A stretch of DNA of 64,000 nucleotides from Thiohalomonas sp963783235 (GCA_963783235.1 CAWAMN010000002.1:682001-746000), one strand, 5' to 3'. Positions 46,044 to 55,952 are shown, numbered from the stretch's first letter. A program made the numbers and translations. The notes: generated by a model not told the origin, from the sequence alone.

Positions 46044-48095
46044 ATGGCGCATCGCAACCGTCTCGCAACGGAAACCAGCCCCTATTTGCTCCAGCACGCG
46101 GATAATCCAGTGGATTGGTATCCGTGGGGCGAAGAAGCGTTGGAGCGATCGCGCCGGGAGGATCGGCCAATCCTTCTCTCGATCGGCTATTCGGCCTGTC
46201 ACTGGTGCCATGTCATGGCCCACGAGTCGTTCGAGGACCCCGAAACCGCTCACCTGATGAATGCACACTTCGTCAATATCAAAGTGGACCGGGAGGAGCG
46301 CCCCGATCTCGACCGCATCTATCAGGCGGCCCACCAGTTTCTCACCCAGCGCCCGGGCGGATGGCCGTTGACCCTGTTCCTGACCCCGGATCAGGTCCCC
46401 TTTGCTGCCGGAACTTACTTCCCTCCGGAGCCGCGGCACGGATTATCGGCGTTCCCCGACATCCTGGAGCGGGTGGCGGCGTTCTACCATGAGCGGCGCG
46501 ACTCCATCGAAGAGCAGAACGCCTCCCTGCGCCAGGCCCTGCAACAACAGGCGGGGGCCCGCGCCGATGCGACGGGACTGCCCGACGAGGCGCCGCTGCG
46601 TCAGGCACGCCGCGAACTGGAGGCCAACTTCGACCACGAGCATGGGGGGCTCGGGACCGCACCGAAATTCCCCCACGCCCACTCGCTGGCCTTTCTACTG
46701 CGCCGTTCAGCTCAGGATCATGATACCGATGGACGCCGCATCACCCTTGAGTCTTTGGCCGCGATGATTGCCGGCGGGCTCTTCGATCAAGTCGGCGGAG
46801 GTTTTTTTCGCTATTCGGTCGACGAGCACTGGGAAATCCCGCATTTCGAAAAGATGCTCTACGACAACGGTCCGTTGCTGAGTCTGTGTGTCGATGCCTG
46901 GCAAGTCACCGGAGAGGAGCGGTTCCGCCGGGCCGCCATCCTGACGGCAGAGTGGGTCATGCGCGAGATGCAGTCCCCCGAGGGGGGGTATTACGCCACC
47001 CTGGATGCCGATAGCGGCGGCCAGGAGGGCGGATACTACCTGTGGACGCCGGAGGCCGTTCGGGAAGTTCTGGAGCCGGACGACTTTCGACTGGCCGCGG
47101 CCGCCTACGGTCTCGACCGCACGGCCAATTTCGAAGGACAGTGGCACCTGACCCGCCGCCCCTCGGCCGAAGCGCTGGCGGAAACCTTCGATATGGCCCC
47201 TTCGCAGTTGGAACGGCGCCTCGAAGGAATACGCCAGCGGCTGTTCGTCCTGCGAGAGCATCGTGAGCGTCCGGGCCGCGACGAGAAGGTGCTCACGAGC
47301 TGGAATGGATTGATGATCCGCGCCATGGCCGACGCCGGCCGGCGCCTTGGCGAACCGCGCTTCACGGCATCTGCCGAACGCGCCCTCGACTTCGTCCGCT
47401 CCCGTTTGGCCGAGGATGGACGGTTGCGGGCCGTCTACAAGGATGGGCAGGCCCGGCTCTCGGGCTACCTTGATGATTATGCATTCCTGGCCGATGGCAT
47501 CTTGTCGCTGCTCGAGGCGAACTGGCGCGACGGCGATTTGAGTTTCGCGCTCAGCCTGGCCGACGCCCTCCAGGAACACTTCCGGGATAAAACCGGCGGC
47601 GGGTTCTTCTTTACCGCGGACGACCACGAAGCCCTTATCCAGCGGCCCAAACCGTTCGCCGATGAATCGACGCCCTCCGGAAACGGTATCGCCGCACGCG
47701 TGCTCCTGCGACTTGGGCACCTGACCGGCCGGACCGACTTCCTGGATGCGGCTGAAAAAACACTACGGGCCGGCTGGAATAGCCTGATCCGTGTCCCCTC
47801 CATGCATGGTGCGCTTCTGCATGCGCTGGAGGATTATCTCATGCCGCCCCAACAGGTGATTCTGCGGGGCGAACGTTCGGGCTTGCAGGAGTGGCGGAAT
47901 CGACTGCTGGTCAACTTTGCTCCCCATCGCCTGGTGTTTGTCATCCCCTCCGAGGCCGAAGACCTGCCGGGCCTCCTGGCAGAGCGGCGCTCTGATGGCG
48001 CCCCGTTGGCCTATGTCTGCGGCGCTCACCGCTGCGCACCGCCGGTCCGGGACTTTGAGGCCCTTAAGCGCACCCTGGAACTCACCGGAACCTGA
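46044..48095 (+). CDS. Thioredoxin-domain protein of the YyaL/DUF255 family
   Basis: A 683-residue protein. The N-terminal thioredoxin-like domain has NPVDWYPWGEEAL and the redox motif SACHWCHVMAHESF. The rest is an (alpha/alpha) toroid like that of N-acylglucosamine epimerases and glycoside hydrolases (HFEKMLYDNGPLL, LTSWNGLMIRAMADAGR). The family includes human SPATA20; its function is not established. The start follows a TAGGAG site, with a -10-like TATATT at 46005-46010. Confidence 0.87.
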   Translation: MAHRNRLATETSPYLLQHADNPVDWYPWGEEALERSRREDRPILLSIGYSACHWCHVMAHESFEDPETAHLMNAHFVNIKVDREERPDLDRIYQAAHQFLTQRPGGWPLTLFLTPDQVPFAAGTYFPPEPRHGLSAFPDILERVAAFYHERRDSIEEQNASLRQALQQQAGARADATGLPDEAPLRQARRELEANFDHEHGGLGTAPKFPHAHSLAFLLRRSAQDHDTDGRRITLESLAAMIAGGLFDQVGGGFFRYSVDEHWEIPHFEKMLYDNGPLLSLCVDAWQVTGEERFRRAAILTAEWVMREMQSPEGGYYATLDADSGGQEGGYYLWTPEAVREVLEPDDFRLAAAAYGLDRTANFEGQWHLTRRPSAEALAETFDMAPSQLERRLEGIRQRLFVLREHRERPGRDEKVLTSWNGLMIRAMADAGRRLGEPRFTASAERALDFVRSRLAEDGRLRAVYKDGQARLSGYLDDYAFLADGILSLLEANWRDGDLSFALSLADALQEHFRDKTGGGFFFTADDHEALIQRPKPFADESTPSGNGIAARVLLRLGHLTGRTDFLDAAEKTLRAGWNSLIRVPSMHGALLHALEDYLMPPQQVILRGERSGLQEWRNRLLVNFAPHRLVFVIPSEAEDLPGLLAERRSDGAPLAYVCGAHRCAPPVRDFEALKRTLELTGT

Positions 48096-48363
48096 GGTTT
48101 CGCAAGTCCGTACTTGAAGCGGGATCGATCGCCCCGACAATCGGCACGCTCGGATGCGGTGAGCATCGGGCAATATCCGGTAGAGCGTTTGACGCGAATG
48201 AAGTCGCGGCGTCTCAGACGTTGAGATCCGGCGGAGGGGGTCGTAAACGTCCCGTTCACCCCCGCTGACCGCCCCACCGTAGTGTGGTAATGTGGCCGAA
48301 AACTGTGCCGGACGCACAGAGACTGCTCGTTGCCGCTCACGCGGCCTGACCCGGCCCGCCTCT

Positions 48364-50955
48364 ATGCACGCGCTAAAAACAATCAAGGGTTTTATCCTCA
48401 CGGCTGCACTTGCGGTCTCACTGATGATCTTCATCAGCGTCTATTTCACCACCAGCAGCGTCTACAGCAATGCCGTGAAAGAGAGCGCCGTCTCCATGTC
48501 CGAGACGCTTGCCCAAGGTACCTTCAACGCCATGTACCAGGTCATGCGGCGAGGCTGGACGCGCCCGCAACTGGAGGAGTTCATCGGCTCCATTCAGGCT
48601 CAGGAGGGCGCCACCCACAGTATCGCCATCTACCGCGGCGAACTTGTCGAGAAGCGCTTCGGGCCCATTCAGCAACTTCCCGTGGAAGGTCTCATCAAGA
48701 GAACCTTCGACGATGCCCGGCCCTTGACCAGCGAGTCTGAAGAGACCATTCGCTACACCTATCCCCTGGCCGCGCGTGAGGAGTGTCTGCGTTGCCATGT
48801 CAATGCGGAGGCCGGTGACGTTCTGGGGGTCATGGAAGTCACCCAGGATTTGAAGGGCTTGGTGGCAAGCGCCAGGAAAGATCTGCTGACCTCCCTCTTG
48901 TTTATTGCGCCACTGCCGTTTCTGGCGGCGTTTCTGGTGGCCATCATTCTCACCCGACGCGTCAACCATTCGATTTCGGTGCTCGGTGAACGCATCGAAC
49001 AGGTCAACAGGGTCTCGGATCTGGCCCACTTCGAAGTTGAAAAGGTCGATTTGGGCCTGTCGGAGCTGAACCGGATCCTGCGCAAGGTCGAGCAACTCTC
49101 GGAGAAACTCAAGGGGGTGGCGGTCGACAAGGAACTGCTCGAATTCGAAATCCGACTGCTGGAGAAGTTTGTCATCACCTCGGAGGTCGTCAAGGATTGG
49201 CGGGAATATGTGAGCTATCTGCTCACGGACATCAACCAGGTCATCAACGCCTACAACCTCTTCTCGGTGTTCAAAATCGATGACGAGCTGTTCGACCTGG
49301 AAGTATTCTGGATGCAGTCCCCAAGCCCCAAGACCAAAGAGATGCTGGAGGCGGGTCTGGAGCGGGCCCTGGCGAACAACCCCTCCTTTGGCGAATTCGC
49401 CTCCCTGCAAATCGATCACCACGTGGCACAACCATCGGAGGATCTGCTGACGCTGAAAGAGGAGGACATTGAACTTCAGACCAAGTCGCTCTTTGTGGAT
49501 ACCCCCAAGATTGGCGGCATTGTCGGGATAGGGGTTCACGCGGATATCATCAAGGACAGTACCCGTGTTCTGGTGATGGAATCGATTCTCTCCACCCTGC
49601 TCAACGTGGTTGGATCGGTGAAGGCCATTTATAAGTACACCAGGGATCTGGAGTACTACGCGACGCGCGATCCCCTGACCAATCTTTACAATCAGCGCCT
49701 TTTTTGGGAGCTCCTCGGCTACGAGGTGAATCGCGCCGACCGTCACGGTTACAGCTTCACTCTGCTGGTTATCGACCTCGATAACTTCAAAACCATCAAT
49801 GACAGTTACGGCCACGCCTTTGGCGATCGGTTTCTGCAAGGCTTTGCCAAAGCGGTGGGAAGTGCACTGCGCACCGGCGACATCTTTTCACGCTATGGGG
49901 GCGATGAATTTGTGATCATCCTGCCGGAGGCGGACGCCGTTCAGGCGAAGGCCGTGGCGGAACGGATTCTGCACAACGCCGCCGGACTCTCCCTGGAGAC
50001 GCCGCAAGGCGATGGCGTGAAAGCGACGGTGTCCATCGGCATGTCCATCTATCCGGAGCACGCCGCCGACGTGAAGGATCTGTTCCTTTTCGCGGATAAC
50101 ATGATGTACAAGGCCAAGTCCGAAGGTAAGGACCGAATCGGTCTGCCCACGGAGGAGGATGTCGTGGAGGTCTTCCGCTCCATTGGCGAGAAGAGCGTCA
50201 TCATCTCCAATGCCATCGAGGAGCGGAGCATCGTTCCGTTCTTCCAGCCGATCCTGGATATCAAGAACGATGAAGTGGCAGCCGTCGAGGTGCTGAGCCG
50301 GATCAGGCTCAAGGACGACCGTCTGCTCGGAGCTCACGAATTCATCGAGCTGGCGGAAAAGATGGGGATCATCCACAAAGTGGACTACATCGTAATGGAA
50401 CGGGCGTTCCAAATGGCTGCGGAGCACGGCTACCGGGGCATGATCTTCCTGAACCTGTCACCCCGCGCCCTGCTACTGGGCGAGTTCATCCCCGAGGTAA
50501 AGCGCATTACCCTCGAGCAGGGCATTGATCCCGGCCGGGTAGTGTTCGAAATCACGGAGCGCGACACCGTCAAGAACATCACCCTGCTGGAGAAGTTCGT
50601 CAATGACCTGAAGCTCGAGGGCTTTCTGCTGGCCATCGATGATTTTGGCTCGGGCTTCTCCTCCTTTCATTACCTCAAGCGCTTCCCCATCGATTTCGTC
50701 AAGATCGAGGGTGAATTCGTCCGCAACATGATCGCCGATCCCCGCGACCACGCGTTCGTGAACAGCATCGCCCGACTCGCCAACGAACTCGGCATCAAGA
50801 CCGTGGCGGAATTTGTGGAGGATGGCGATGTTCTGGCCGGGGTCGCCCGCTGCGGCATCGGTTACGCCCAGGGCTACCACGTGGGCAAACCGACCGGCGA
50901 TCTGGGACAAGCACTGCAGGCCGTGGCCAACTGCGACGAAGGGCTGGCCGGCTAA
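48364..50955 (+). CDS. Heme-motif periplasmic sensor with GGDEF and degenerate EAL domains
   Basis: An 863-residue membrane protein. Transmembrane helices at about 7-30 and 175-197 enclose a periplasmic domain with a c-type heme site, CLRCH (141-145), shortly before the second helix. A HAMP-like linker and a GAF-like region (about 280-420) lead to GGDEF (RYGGDEF, 512-516) with I-site RTGD, then an EAL-type domain. The EAL motif is EVL (642-644) and the usual KID is KIE, but DDFGSGFSS and AEFVED remain. It should make cyclic-di-GMP in response to a heme-bound signal such as oxygen, nitric oxide or redox state; the signal is inference. Confidence 0.88.
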   Translation: MHALKTIKGFILTAALAVSLMIFISVYFTTSSVYSNAVKESAVSMSETLAQGTFNAMYQVMRRGWTRPQLEEFIGSIQAQEGATHSIAIYRGELVEKRFGPIQQLPVEGLIKRTFDDARPLTSESEETIRYTYPLAAREECLRCHVNAEAGDVLGVMEVTQDLKGLVASARKDLLTSLLFIAPLPFLAAFLVAIILTRRVNHSISVLGERIEQVNRVSDLAHFEVEKVDLGLSELNRILRKVEQLSEKLKGVAVDKELLEFEIRLLEKFVITSEVVKDWREYVSYLLTDINQVINAYNLFSVFKIDDELFDLEVFWMQSPSPKTKEMLEAGLERALANNPSFGEFASLQIDHHVAQPSEDLLTLKEEDIELQTKSLFVDTPKIGGIVGIGVHADIIKDSTRVLVMESILSTLLNVVGSVKAIYKYTRDLEYYATRDPLTNLYNQRLFWELLGYEVNRADRHGYSFTLLVIDLDNFKTINDSYGHAFGDRFLQGFAKAVGSALRTGDIFSRYGGDEFVIILPEADAVQAKAVAERILHNAAGLSLETPQGDGVKATVSIGMSIYPEHAADVKDLFLFADNMMYKAKSEGKDRIGLPTEEDVVEVFRSIGEKSVIISNAIEERSIVPFFQPILDIKNDEVAAVEVLSRIRLKDDRLLGAHEFIELAEKMGIIHKVDYIVMERAFQMAAEHGYRGMIFLNLSPRALLLGEFIPEVKRITLEQGIDPGRVVFEITERDTVKNITLLEKFVNDLKLEGFLLAIDDFGSGFSSFHYLKRFPIDFVKIEGEFVRNMIADPRDHAFVNSIARLANELGIKTVAEFVEDGDVLAGVARCGIGYAQGYHVGKPTGDLGQALQAVANCDEGLAG

Positions 50956-50988
50956 CTATCCGTTCCGAAACGGTATCCACCTTGAGTC

Positions 50989-51009
50989 CCTTCTCCCTGA
51001 GGGAGAAGG
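50989..51009. repeat. 21-bp palindrome, copy 1
   Basis: Perfect 10-bp arms (CCTTCTCCCT / AGGGAGAAGG) around one central base. It lies between two convergent genes and may stop transcription from both sides, although no U-tract follows. A near-identical copy is at 55797-55817. Confidence 0.8.
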
Positions 51010-51025
51010 TCAGGACCTCCCCCGG

Positions 51026-52993
51026 TCAGTCAGGCAATCGATACATCCGATCGAGATAGAGGTGCGCCGGCAAGTGGATGTGGGCGAGCGCATCGCGGAC
51101 CAGTTCCGGGTCCAGCGCCATCGGGTGCAGCCTTTTGTCTTCGTAGCGGAATTGCCTCGGGGGCTTGTCCGGCTGATGCACAACCACCCGATCACCGACC
51201 CGAAGTGCGTTGGTCTTGTAGAACTGCATCATTGCCCGGCCGGGGACGTCCTCCGGCAAGGCGAGCAGATCGCGTCCCACCATGGGGTGCGCCGCCTCCA
51301 ATCCCATGAGGGATAGCAGCGTTGCCGGCAGATCGATCTGGCTTGCGAGTTTGTCGTAGCTACGCGCCGGTACGCCGGGCCCGATGATCAAACCGGGGAT
51401 ATGGAATTTGTCCACCGGCACCAAATCGTTGCCCCAGGTACGGGTATTGTGATCCGCGACCACCAGGAAAATGGTGTTGTCGAAGTAGTCCGCCCCTTTG
51501 GCGAGCCGGAAGAGTTCGCCGATGGCGTAATCGGCATACTTGATGGCGTTATTGACCGTGGCAGCCGGCTTTTCGTAAAGCTCGATGCGGCCCTCGGGGA
51601 AGTCGAAAGGCGTGTGATTGGAGGTGGAGAGCATGAGTGCGAAGAACGGCTTGTCACCATGCTCGACAAAGGCCTGGTGCGCCCGGTGCACCAGATCCTC
51701 GTCGGAAACGCCCCATACGCCTTCGAAAACCGCATCATCGAATTGCGGCTGATCGATGACGCGATCGAATCCGTTGCCCAGGAAGAAGCCGCCCATGTTA
51801 TCGAAGTGACTTTCGCCGCCGTAGATGAACTCGGTGGTATAGCCGTTTCGTTTCAGCAACTCGGCCAGGGTGAAGAAGCCGTGCTGCGAAAGCCCCAGCT
51901 TGACGACCGAACGGCCCGGGGTCGGCAAAAAGCCCGTCACCACCGCCTCCATTCCGCGGACCGTGCGAGTCCCGGTGGCATACAAATCGGTAAGGAACAG
52001 CCCCTCCCGACTGAGCCTGTCCAGATTCGGGGTCAGCGGCTTCCCCCCCAAGGCCCCCACGTACTCGGCACCCATGCTCTCCTGGACAAAGATCACCAGG
52101 TTGTAGGGGCGCTGGCGCGGTTCGGGAGGCTGTTGCCGGTGCAGGGTCGGCAGTCGAGGATCCGTATAGGCCGTCGGGGACATCCCGGCATAACGTTGCA
52201 CCCGCTCCAGAGCCTCCTCGAAGTCCATGGCCCCGTAGCGCTCCACGGCCATTCCCTCGTGACTCATGCGGTGCACCGCGAAAGCGAGCGAATAGGTGGA
52301 GTTCAGGGCCAGTTCATTAGCCAGGTTTTCGTTAGAGAAGGCCGCTGTGCTGGGATTGGCGGCGCGGTGACCCAGGCTGGAGCGCCCGCCAAGGAAAAGA
52401 AGTACGGTCACCACCGGTACCATGACCAGTCGCAGCCACCAGGGCCAGGGACGGTGCTCCAGAAGCAGGTGCTGCGATGTTCGCCAGGCGCCTCGCCAGG
52501 CCACCACCAGCAAAACGGCCGCCAGCAGCAGTTCCACCTTGTAGTCGGCCCAAAGCATGCCGAAGACTTCCCTGGGATAGACCAGATATTCGACAAAGAG
52601 GCGATTGGGGCGATTGTCGTACTGTTCCAAAAAGGGGACGGTTGCCACTTCCATGTAGACGAACAGAGTGAAGGAGGCGCTAAACCACAAGGCAAGCAGC
52701 GGTCTCCAGATGCGTTCGCCCCACCGGGGCAGGGTAAGCAGGAGCAGTGCGGGTGGGAGCGACACCATCGACAGCAGAATCGTATCCATGCGCAAGCCAA
52801 TGGGGAACAGCCACCAGCTGTGCTCGACCGCCAACAGCCTTTCGCTGTAAAGCGCAAACAGCCCCAGCCGGCTCAGGGAAAAAACGAAAAGCCCCGCCAG
52901 GAAAAAGGCGACGACGGGAGCCAGCGGACCGAACCGGTAGAGGAAATCAGAGAATTTTTTCACGGAGAGGCGACTTGCAGGGAAAGGTCGCAT
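51026..52993 (-). CDS. LTA synthase-like sulfatase/phosphoglycerol transferase
   Basis: A 655-residue inner-membrane protein with about five N-terminal transmembrane helices (to about residue 205) and a periplasmic alkaline-phosphatase-fold domain of the LtaS/sulfatase type. Metal and catalytic segments are VIFVQESMGAEYVG, the Thr-rich YATGTRTVRGMEAV, and LVVADHNTRTWG. In gram-negative bacteria such enzymes transfer phosphoglycerol or phosphoethanolamine to periplasmic glycans; the acceptor is unknown here. Confidence 0.87.
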   Translation of the reverse strand: MRPFPASRLSVKKFSDFLYRFGPLAPVVAFFLAGLFVFSLSRLGLFALYSERLLAVEHSWWLFPIGLRMDTILLSMVSLPPALLLLTLPRWGERIWRPLLALWFSASFTLFVYMEVATVPFLEQYDNRPNRLFVEYLVYPREVFGMLWADYKVELLLAAVLLVVAWRGAWRTSQHLLLEHRPWPWWLRLVMVPVVTVLLFLGGRSSLGHRAANPSTAAFSNENLANELALNSTYSLAFAVHRMSHEGMAVERYGAMDFEEALERVQRYAGMSPTAYTDPRLPTLHRQQPPEPRQRPYNLVIFVQESMGAEYVGALGGKPLTPNLDRLSREGLFLTDLYATGTRTVRGMEAVVTGFLPTPGRSVVKLGLSQHGFFTLAELLKRNGYTTEFIYGGESHFDNMGGFFLGNGFDRVIDQPQFDDAVFEGVWGVSDEDLVHRAHQAFVEHGDKPFFALMLSTSNHTPFDFPEGRIELYEKPAATVNNAIKYADYAIGELFRLAKGADYFDNTIFLVVADHNTRTWGNDLVPVDKFHIPGLIIGPGVPARSYDKLASQIDLPATLLSLMGLEAAHPMVGRDLLALPEDVPGRAMMQFYKTNALRVGDRVVVHQPDKPPRQFRYEDKRLHPMALDPELVRDALAHIHLPAHLYLDRMYRLPD

Positions 52994-53065
52994 TGTAATC
53001 GATGGGGAGACAGGGTCCAGGGGCAGGGGGAATCAGGACGCCGCAGTGGGCCCCATGAGCCTGGC

Positions 53066-53125
53066 GCCTGCATGGATGCAGGCAGGAGGAAGGAAGGCGA
53101 CTTGGGAGCCTTCCCCTTCCTTCCT
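53066..53125. other. Two adjacent hairpins downstream of the PfkB-family kinase gene
   Basis: GCCTGCAT / ATGCAGGC pair at 53066-53083 with a 2-base loop. AGGAAGGAAGG at 53087-53097 pairs perfectly with CCTTCCTTCCT at 53115-53125. An inner GGAAGGC/GCCTTCC pairing competes with the second stem. It probably ends or protects the minus-strand kinase mRNA, but there is no U-tract. Confidence 0.55.
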
Positions 53126-53136
53126 ACGGCGTTGGC

Positions 53137-54069
53137 CTACAGGTGATACCCGAACGCCTCGTGGAAACGGGATTTGAACTCGTCTTCACTGAAGCGGTGG
53201 TTTTGGGTGCCGTGCTGCTCGACCTTGATCGCGCCCATCAACGATGCCACCCGACCCGTTGTCTCCCAATCCATGTCATTGGTGAGACCATGGATCAGCC
53301 CCGCCCGATAGGCATCGCCGCACCCGGTGGGGTCATCGATCCCGCGCACCGGTGCCGCGGGGATTTCGTGACGGTGCCCGGCCGTGTAGATGAAGGAACC
53401 CTTCCCGCCGCGGGTCACTACAAAGGCCTCGACATGTTCGGCGATTTCATGAGGACTTTTGCCGGTGCGCTCCTCGATCAGCTGCGCCTCGTAGTCGTTG
53501 GCCGCAACCCAGGTGGCCTGTTCGACGAAACGCATCAGATCGTCCCCGTTGAACATGGGCAGCCCCTGGCCCGGGTCGAAGATGAAGGGAATGCCGGCCT
53601 CGGCGAACTGTTCGGCGTGCTCCACCATGCCGTCGCGCCCGTCCGGCGCAACGATACCGATGCGGATCTTGTCGGCTTCATCAATGCGGTTTTCGTGCGC
53701 AAAGCTCATGGCGCCCGGATGGAAAGCGGTGATCTGGTTATCATCCTGATCCGTCGTGATGAAGGCCTGAGCGGTGTAGGTGTTGTCCAGCACCTTGATG
53801 TGGCGGGTATCGATCCCTTGCTGCTGCATCCAGTCACCGTAGGGGTCGAAGTCGCGACCGACGGTGGCCATGGGCAGCGGGTCCCCGCCGAGCAGCTTGA
53901 GGTTATAGGCGATGTTCCCGGCGCAACCACCGTACTCCTTGCGCATGTCCGGCACCAGGAAGGAGACATTCAGCAGGTGAACCTTGTCGGGGAGGATGTG
54001 GTTCTTGAAGCGGTCATGAAAGACCATGATGGTGTCGTAGGCGACAGAGCCGCAGATCAATGCCGACAT
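53137..54069 (-). CDS. PfkB-family kinase, adenosine kinase-like
   Basis: A 310-residue ribokinase-family enzyme. EYGGCAGNIAYNLKLLG is the substrate-site GG motif and DDPTGCGDAYRAGLIHG is the anion-hole and catalytic-base signature, with Cys in place of the common Ala. The sequence resembles proteins annotated as bacterial adenosine kinase or carbohydrate kinase; substrate cannot be fixed from sequence. ATG 54069 (MSALICGSVAYDT) is the natural start. Confidence 0.82.
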   Translation of the reverse strand: MSALICGSVAYDTIMVFHDRFKNHILPDKVHLLNVSFLVPDMRKEYGGCAGNIAYNLKLLGGDPLPMATVGRDFDPYGDWMQQQGIDTRHIKVLDNTYTAQAFITTDQDDNQITAFHPGAMSFAHENRIDEADKIRIGIVAPDGRDGMVEHAEQFAEAGIPFIFDPGQGLPMFNGDDLMRFVEQATWVAANDYEAQLIEERTGKSPHEIAEHVEAFVVTRGGKGSFIYTAGHRHEIPAAPVRGIDDPTGCGDAYRAGLIHGLTNDMDWETTGRVASLMGAIKVEQHGTQNHRFSEDEFKSRFHEAFGYHL

Positions 54070-54165
54070 GGGTAGTCCTTTGCAGAGGGTTTCGGATGCT
54101 GCAACAAGGTAACGGGGCCCCGGAGACAAGGCAAGCCGGATGACATCCAAGGCGCTATCGGGTGC

Positions 54166-54193
54166 AAAGGCGGGGCCGGACGCCGACCCCGCC
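54166..54193 (-). terminator. Probable terminator of the DUF5666 gene
   Basis: On the minus strand GGCGGGG and CCCCGCC form a 7-bp G+C stem (54187-54193 with 54169-54175) followed by only three U. It lies 17 nt past the stop of the DUF5666 gene. The short U-run makes it a weak candidate. Confidence 0.5.
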
Positions 54194-54209
54194 CCACAGG
54201 CAAGGTGGG

Positions 54210-55643
54210 CTATTCCACATCGACACGTGCAGCGCTCAGAACGCCACCTTGATACGTCCCGCTGGCCTCTGCTTCCAGGCCGATGTCCAGGCTGCCGGTA
54301 ACGTCAGCCGCCCCGGTATCGACCTCGATTCCCGCGATCACCAGCGGATTGAGGCCCTCTATAAGGCCCTCGACCGCGGCGGCATTGGCGCCGGGGGAAT
54401 CGTCCCGCTTCAGCTCGGTCGCGACCCGTTCGCCGCTTAGGGTCGCCGCCTGGATTTCGACATAGTCACCGACGCTCAATCGTTCGAGGTTGAAGTAGTG
54501 TTCGGGCGTGGCGTTATCGTCACGGTCGTCCATCAGGCGGGTTCGGGTGGTGATCCGGAATGTCTGACCCAGCACGGTGACGGTCCCCGCACCGGCATCG
54601 ACCGCCTCGACCGCGCCCTCATATTCGGAATCGGTCTCTTCCTCGGACTCCACTTCATGGGCAACCAGCAGGCCATCGGCTCCGTAACGCCCCTCGACTT
54701 CGACGCGTGCGCCGGGTTGGATAGCGGCAACCTCCAGTTCGTCATCCTCGTCGCTCTCACCGCTTCCAATGAGAACCTTCCGACCATTGAGTTCAAAGCT
54801 GTCGGGCAACCCGGCGGTGTCGGTCACGATTCCGGTGACCTCGACTTCCTCGCCATTATCACCATGCCACTCCCACTGGCCTTGGCGCTCCAGCTCGACC
54901 CGCGTGGCGGCTACGCGGTAGAGCCCTCCATCGGGAGTCGGCGCCGTATCGCAGTGGATCTCTACATAGAGTCCGTCCGCCAGACTGCCGGGCACTTCGG
55001 TCGCCGCACTGTAATCAACGATCAGGTCGCCTATCCGGAAGTCGGTGGCACCGGCATTCAGGTCGGCAATGCGCCCCTTGACCTCCATTCCATACGCGGC
55101 GAAGGCATCTTTCACCTCGATACGGGTAGCGTAGACTTCCCCCTGGCCATCGGGATATCCGCTGACCTCCACGATGTGACCCGGTTGGATGAGATCCGGT
55201 GCGGTAATGGCGGCCAACTCGCTATCGAAGACCGTATCGGCAGTGACCTTTACCGTCTGCCCCATGACATCGAGCGTACCGGCATCGGCACCGCTGGGAA
55301 TAGCGTTGGCGAGTACCAGCCCCTCCAGCTCGTCCGTGAATTCCACCGAATCGGCAACGCCGGTAGTGCCGCCGGCATCTACCCGAGCCCGCACGCGGAC
55401 CACCATGCCGACCCGCAGTTGCCGCTCATCGGTTTGTCGTCCCTCCACCTGAATCTCCGCCCCACCCGTTTCGTATTCGACACCGTTGACAAAAACGGAA
55501 CCGAAGCCGGTGATTGCACCGGAGGTGTCCCGCGTGGAGGAAGTTGTGGTGTCATCGGAGGAGCTGCCGCCGCCACCTCCGCAGGCACTGAGTCCAATGA
55601 GGGCGGTGACGGTGGCCACCGCGGTCAGCAGCTTTACGCTCAT
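54210..55643 (-). CDS. DUF5666 repeat lipoprotein
   Basis: A 477-residue lipoprotein: lipobox LSAC (Cys21) followed by a Gly/Ser-rich spacer (CGGGGGSSSD). The mature part is made of about five beta-rich repeats of 60-80 residues with a shared pattern of VxGxI..., LxVGMxVxV and VxAxRVE, as in DUF5666 proteins. Function is unknown. It should be anchored at the outer membrane or periplasmic face. The start has a clear AGGAAGAGG site, and it appears to be a single-gene unit. Confidence 0.8.
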   Translation of the reverse strand: MSVKLLTAVATVTALIGLSACGGGGGSSSDDTTTSSTRDTSGAITGFGSVFVNGVEYETGGAEIQVEGRQTDERQLRVGMVVRVRARVDAGGTTGVADSVEFTDELEGLVLANAIPSGADAGTLDVMGQTVKVTADTVFDSELAAITAPDLIQPGHIVEVSGYPDGQGEVYATRIEVKDAFAAYGMEVKGRIADLNAGATDFRIGDLIVDYSAATEVPGSLADGLYVEIHCDTAPTPDGGLYRVAATRVELERQGQWEWHGDNGEEVEVTGIVTDTAGLPDSFELNGRKVLIGSGESDEDDELEVAAIQPGARVEVEGRYGADGLLVAHEVESEEETDSEYEGAVEAVDAGAGTVTVLGQTFRITTRTRLMDDRDDNATPEHYFNLERLSVGDYVEIQAATLSGERVATELKRDDSPGANAAAVEGLIEGLNPLVIAGIEVDTGAADVTGSLDIGLEAEASGTYQGGVLSAARVDVE

Positions 55644-55952
55644 ATTACATCCTCTTCCTTGAGCCGAAAGGCCCTCTGTTTAGATAGGAAATCGGGGAAC
55701 CCCTTTATTCACTAACAGGGCTGGTTAGGTCTAAGAAACTAGCAGAGATGAAGCGGCTCGCAAGCAGCCTGGCGGGAGCCTAAACAGGCGGTGTGCCCTT
55801 CTCCCTCAGGGAGAAGGCACAGCATGAGAGGGTCAAAAATCAGGCAGTTACCTGCATTGCCCCCCTCATCCCGACCCTTTCCCGGTGGAAGAGGGCGTTT
55901 TTCAACAGCCTGTCAGGCTTGGGGAGGGGAGCGTCTTCTTCAGCGCAGGCGG
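55644..55952. other. Intergenic region with palindrome
   Basis: A 309-nt gap between dgkA and the DUF5666 gene. It holds the leader of the DUF5666 gene at its left end, the second copy of the 21-bp palindrome (55797-55817) and no credible gene. Confidence 0.6.
55797..55817. repeat. 21-bp palindrome, copy 2
   Basis: Same arms as the copy at 50989-51009 with only the central base changed. Here flanking GTGC/GCAC bases extend the stem with one bulge. Confidence 0.8.

Noticed and set aside
51401..53146. 581-codon plus-strand frame
   Set aside because: It is antisense to the LTA-synthase-like gene, with low-complexity Gln/His/Gly content.
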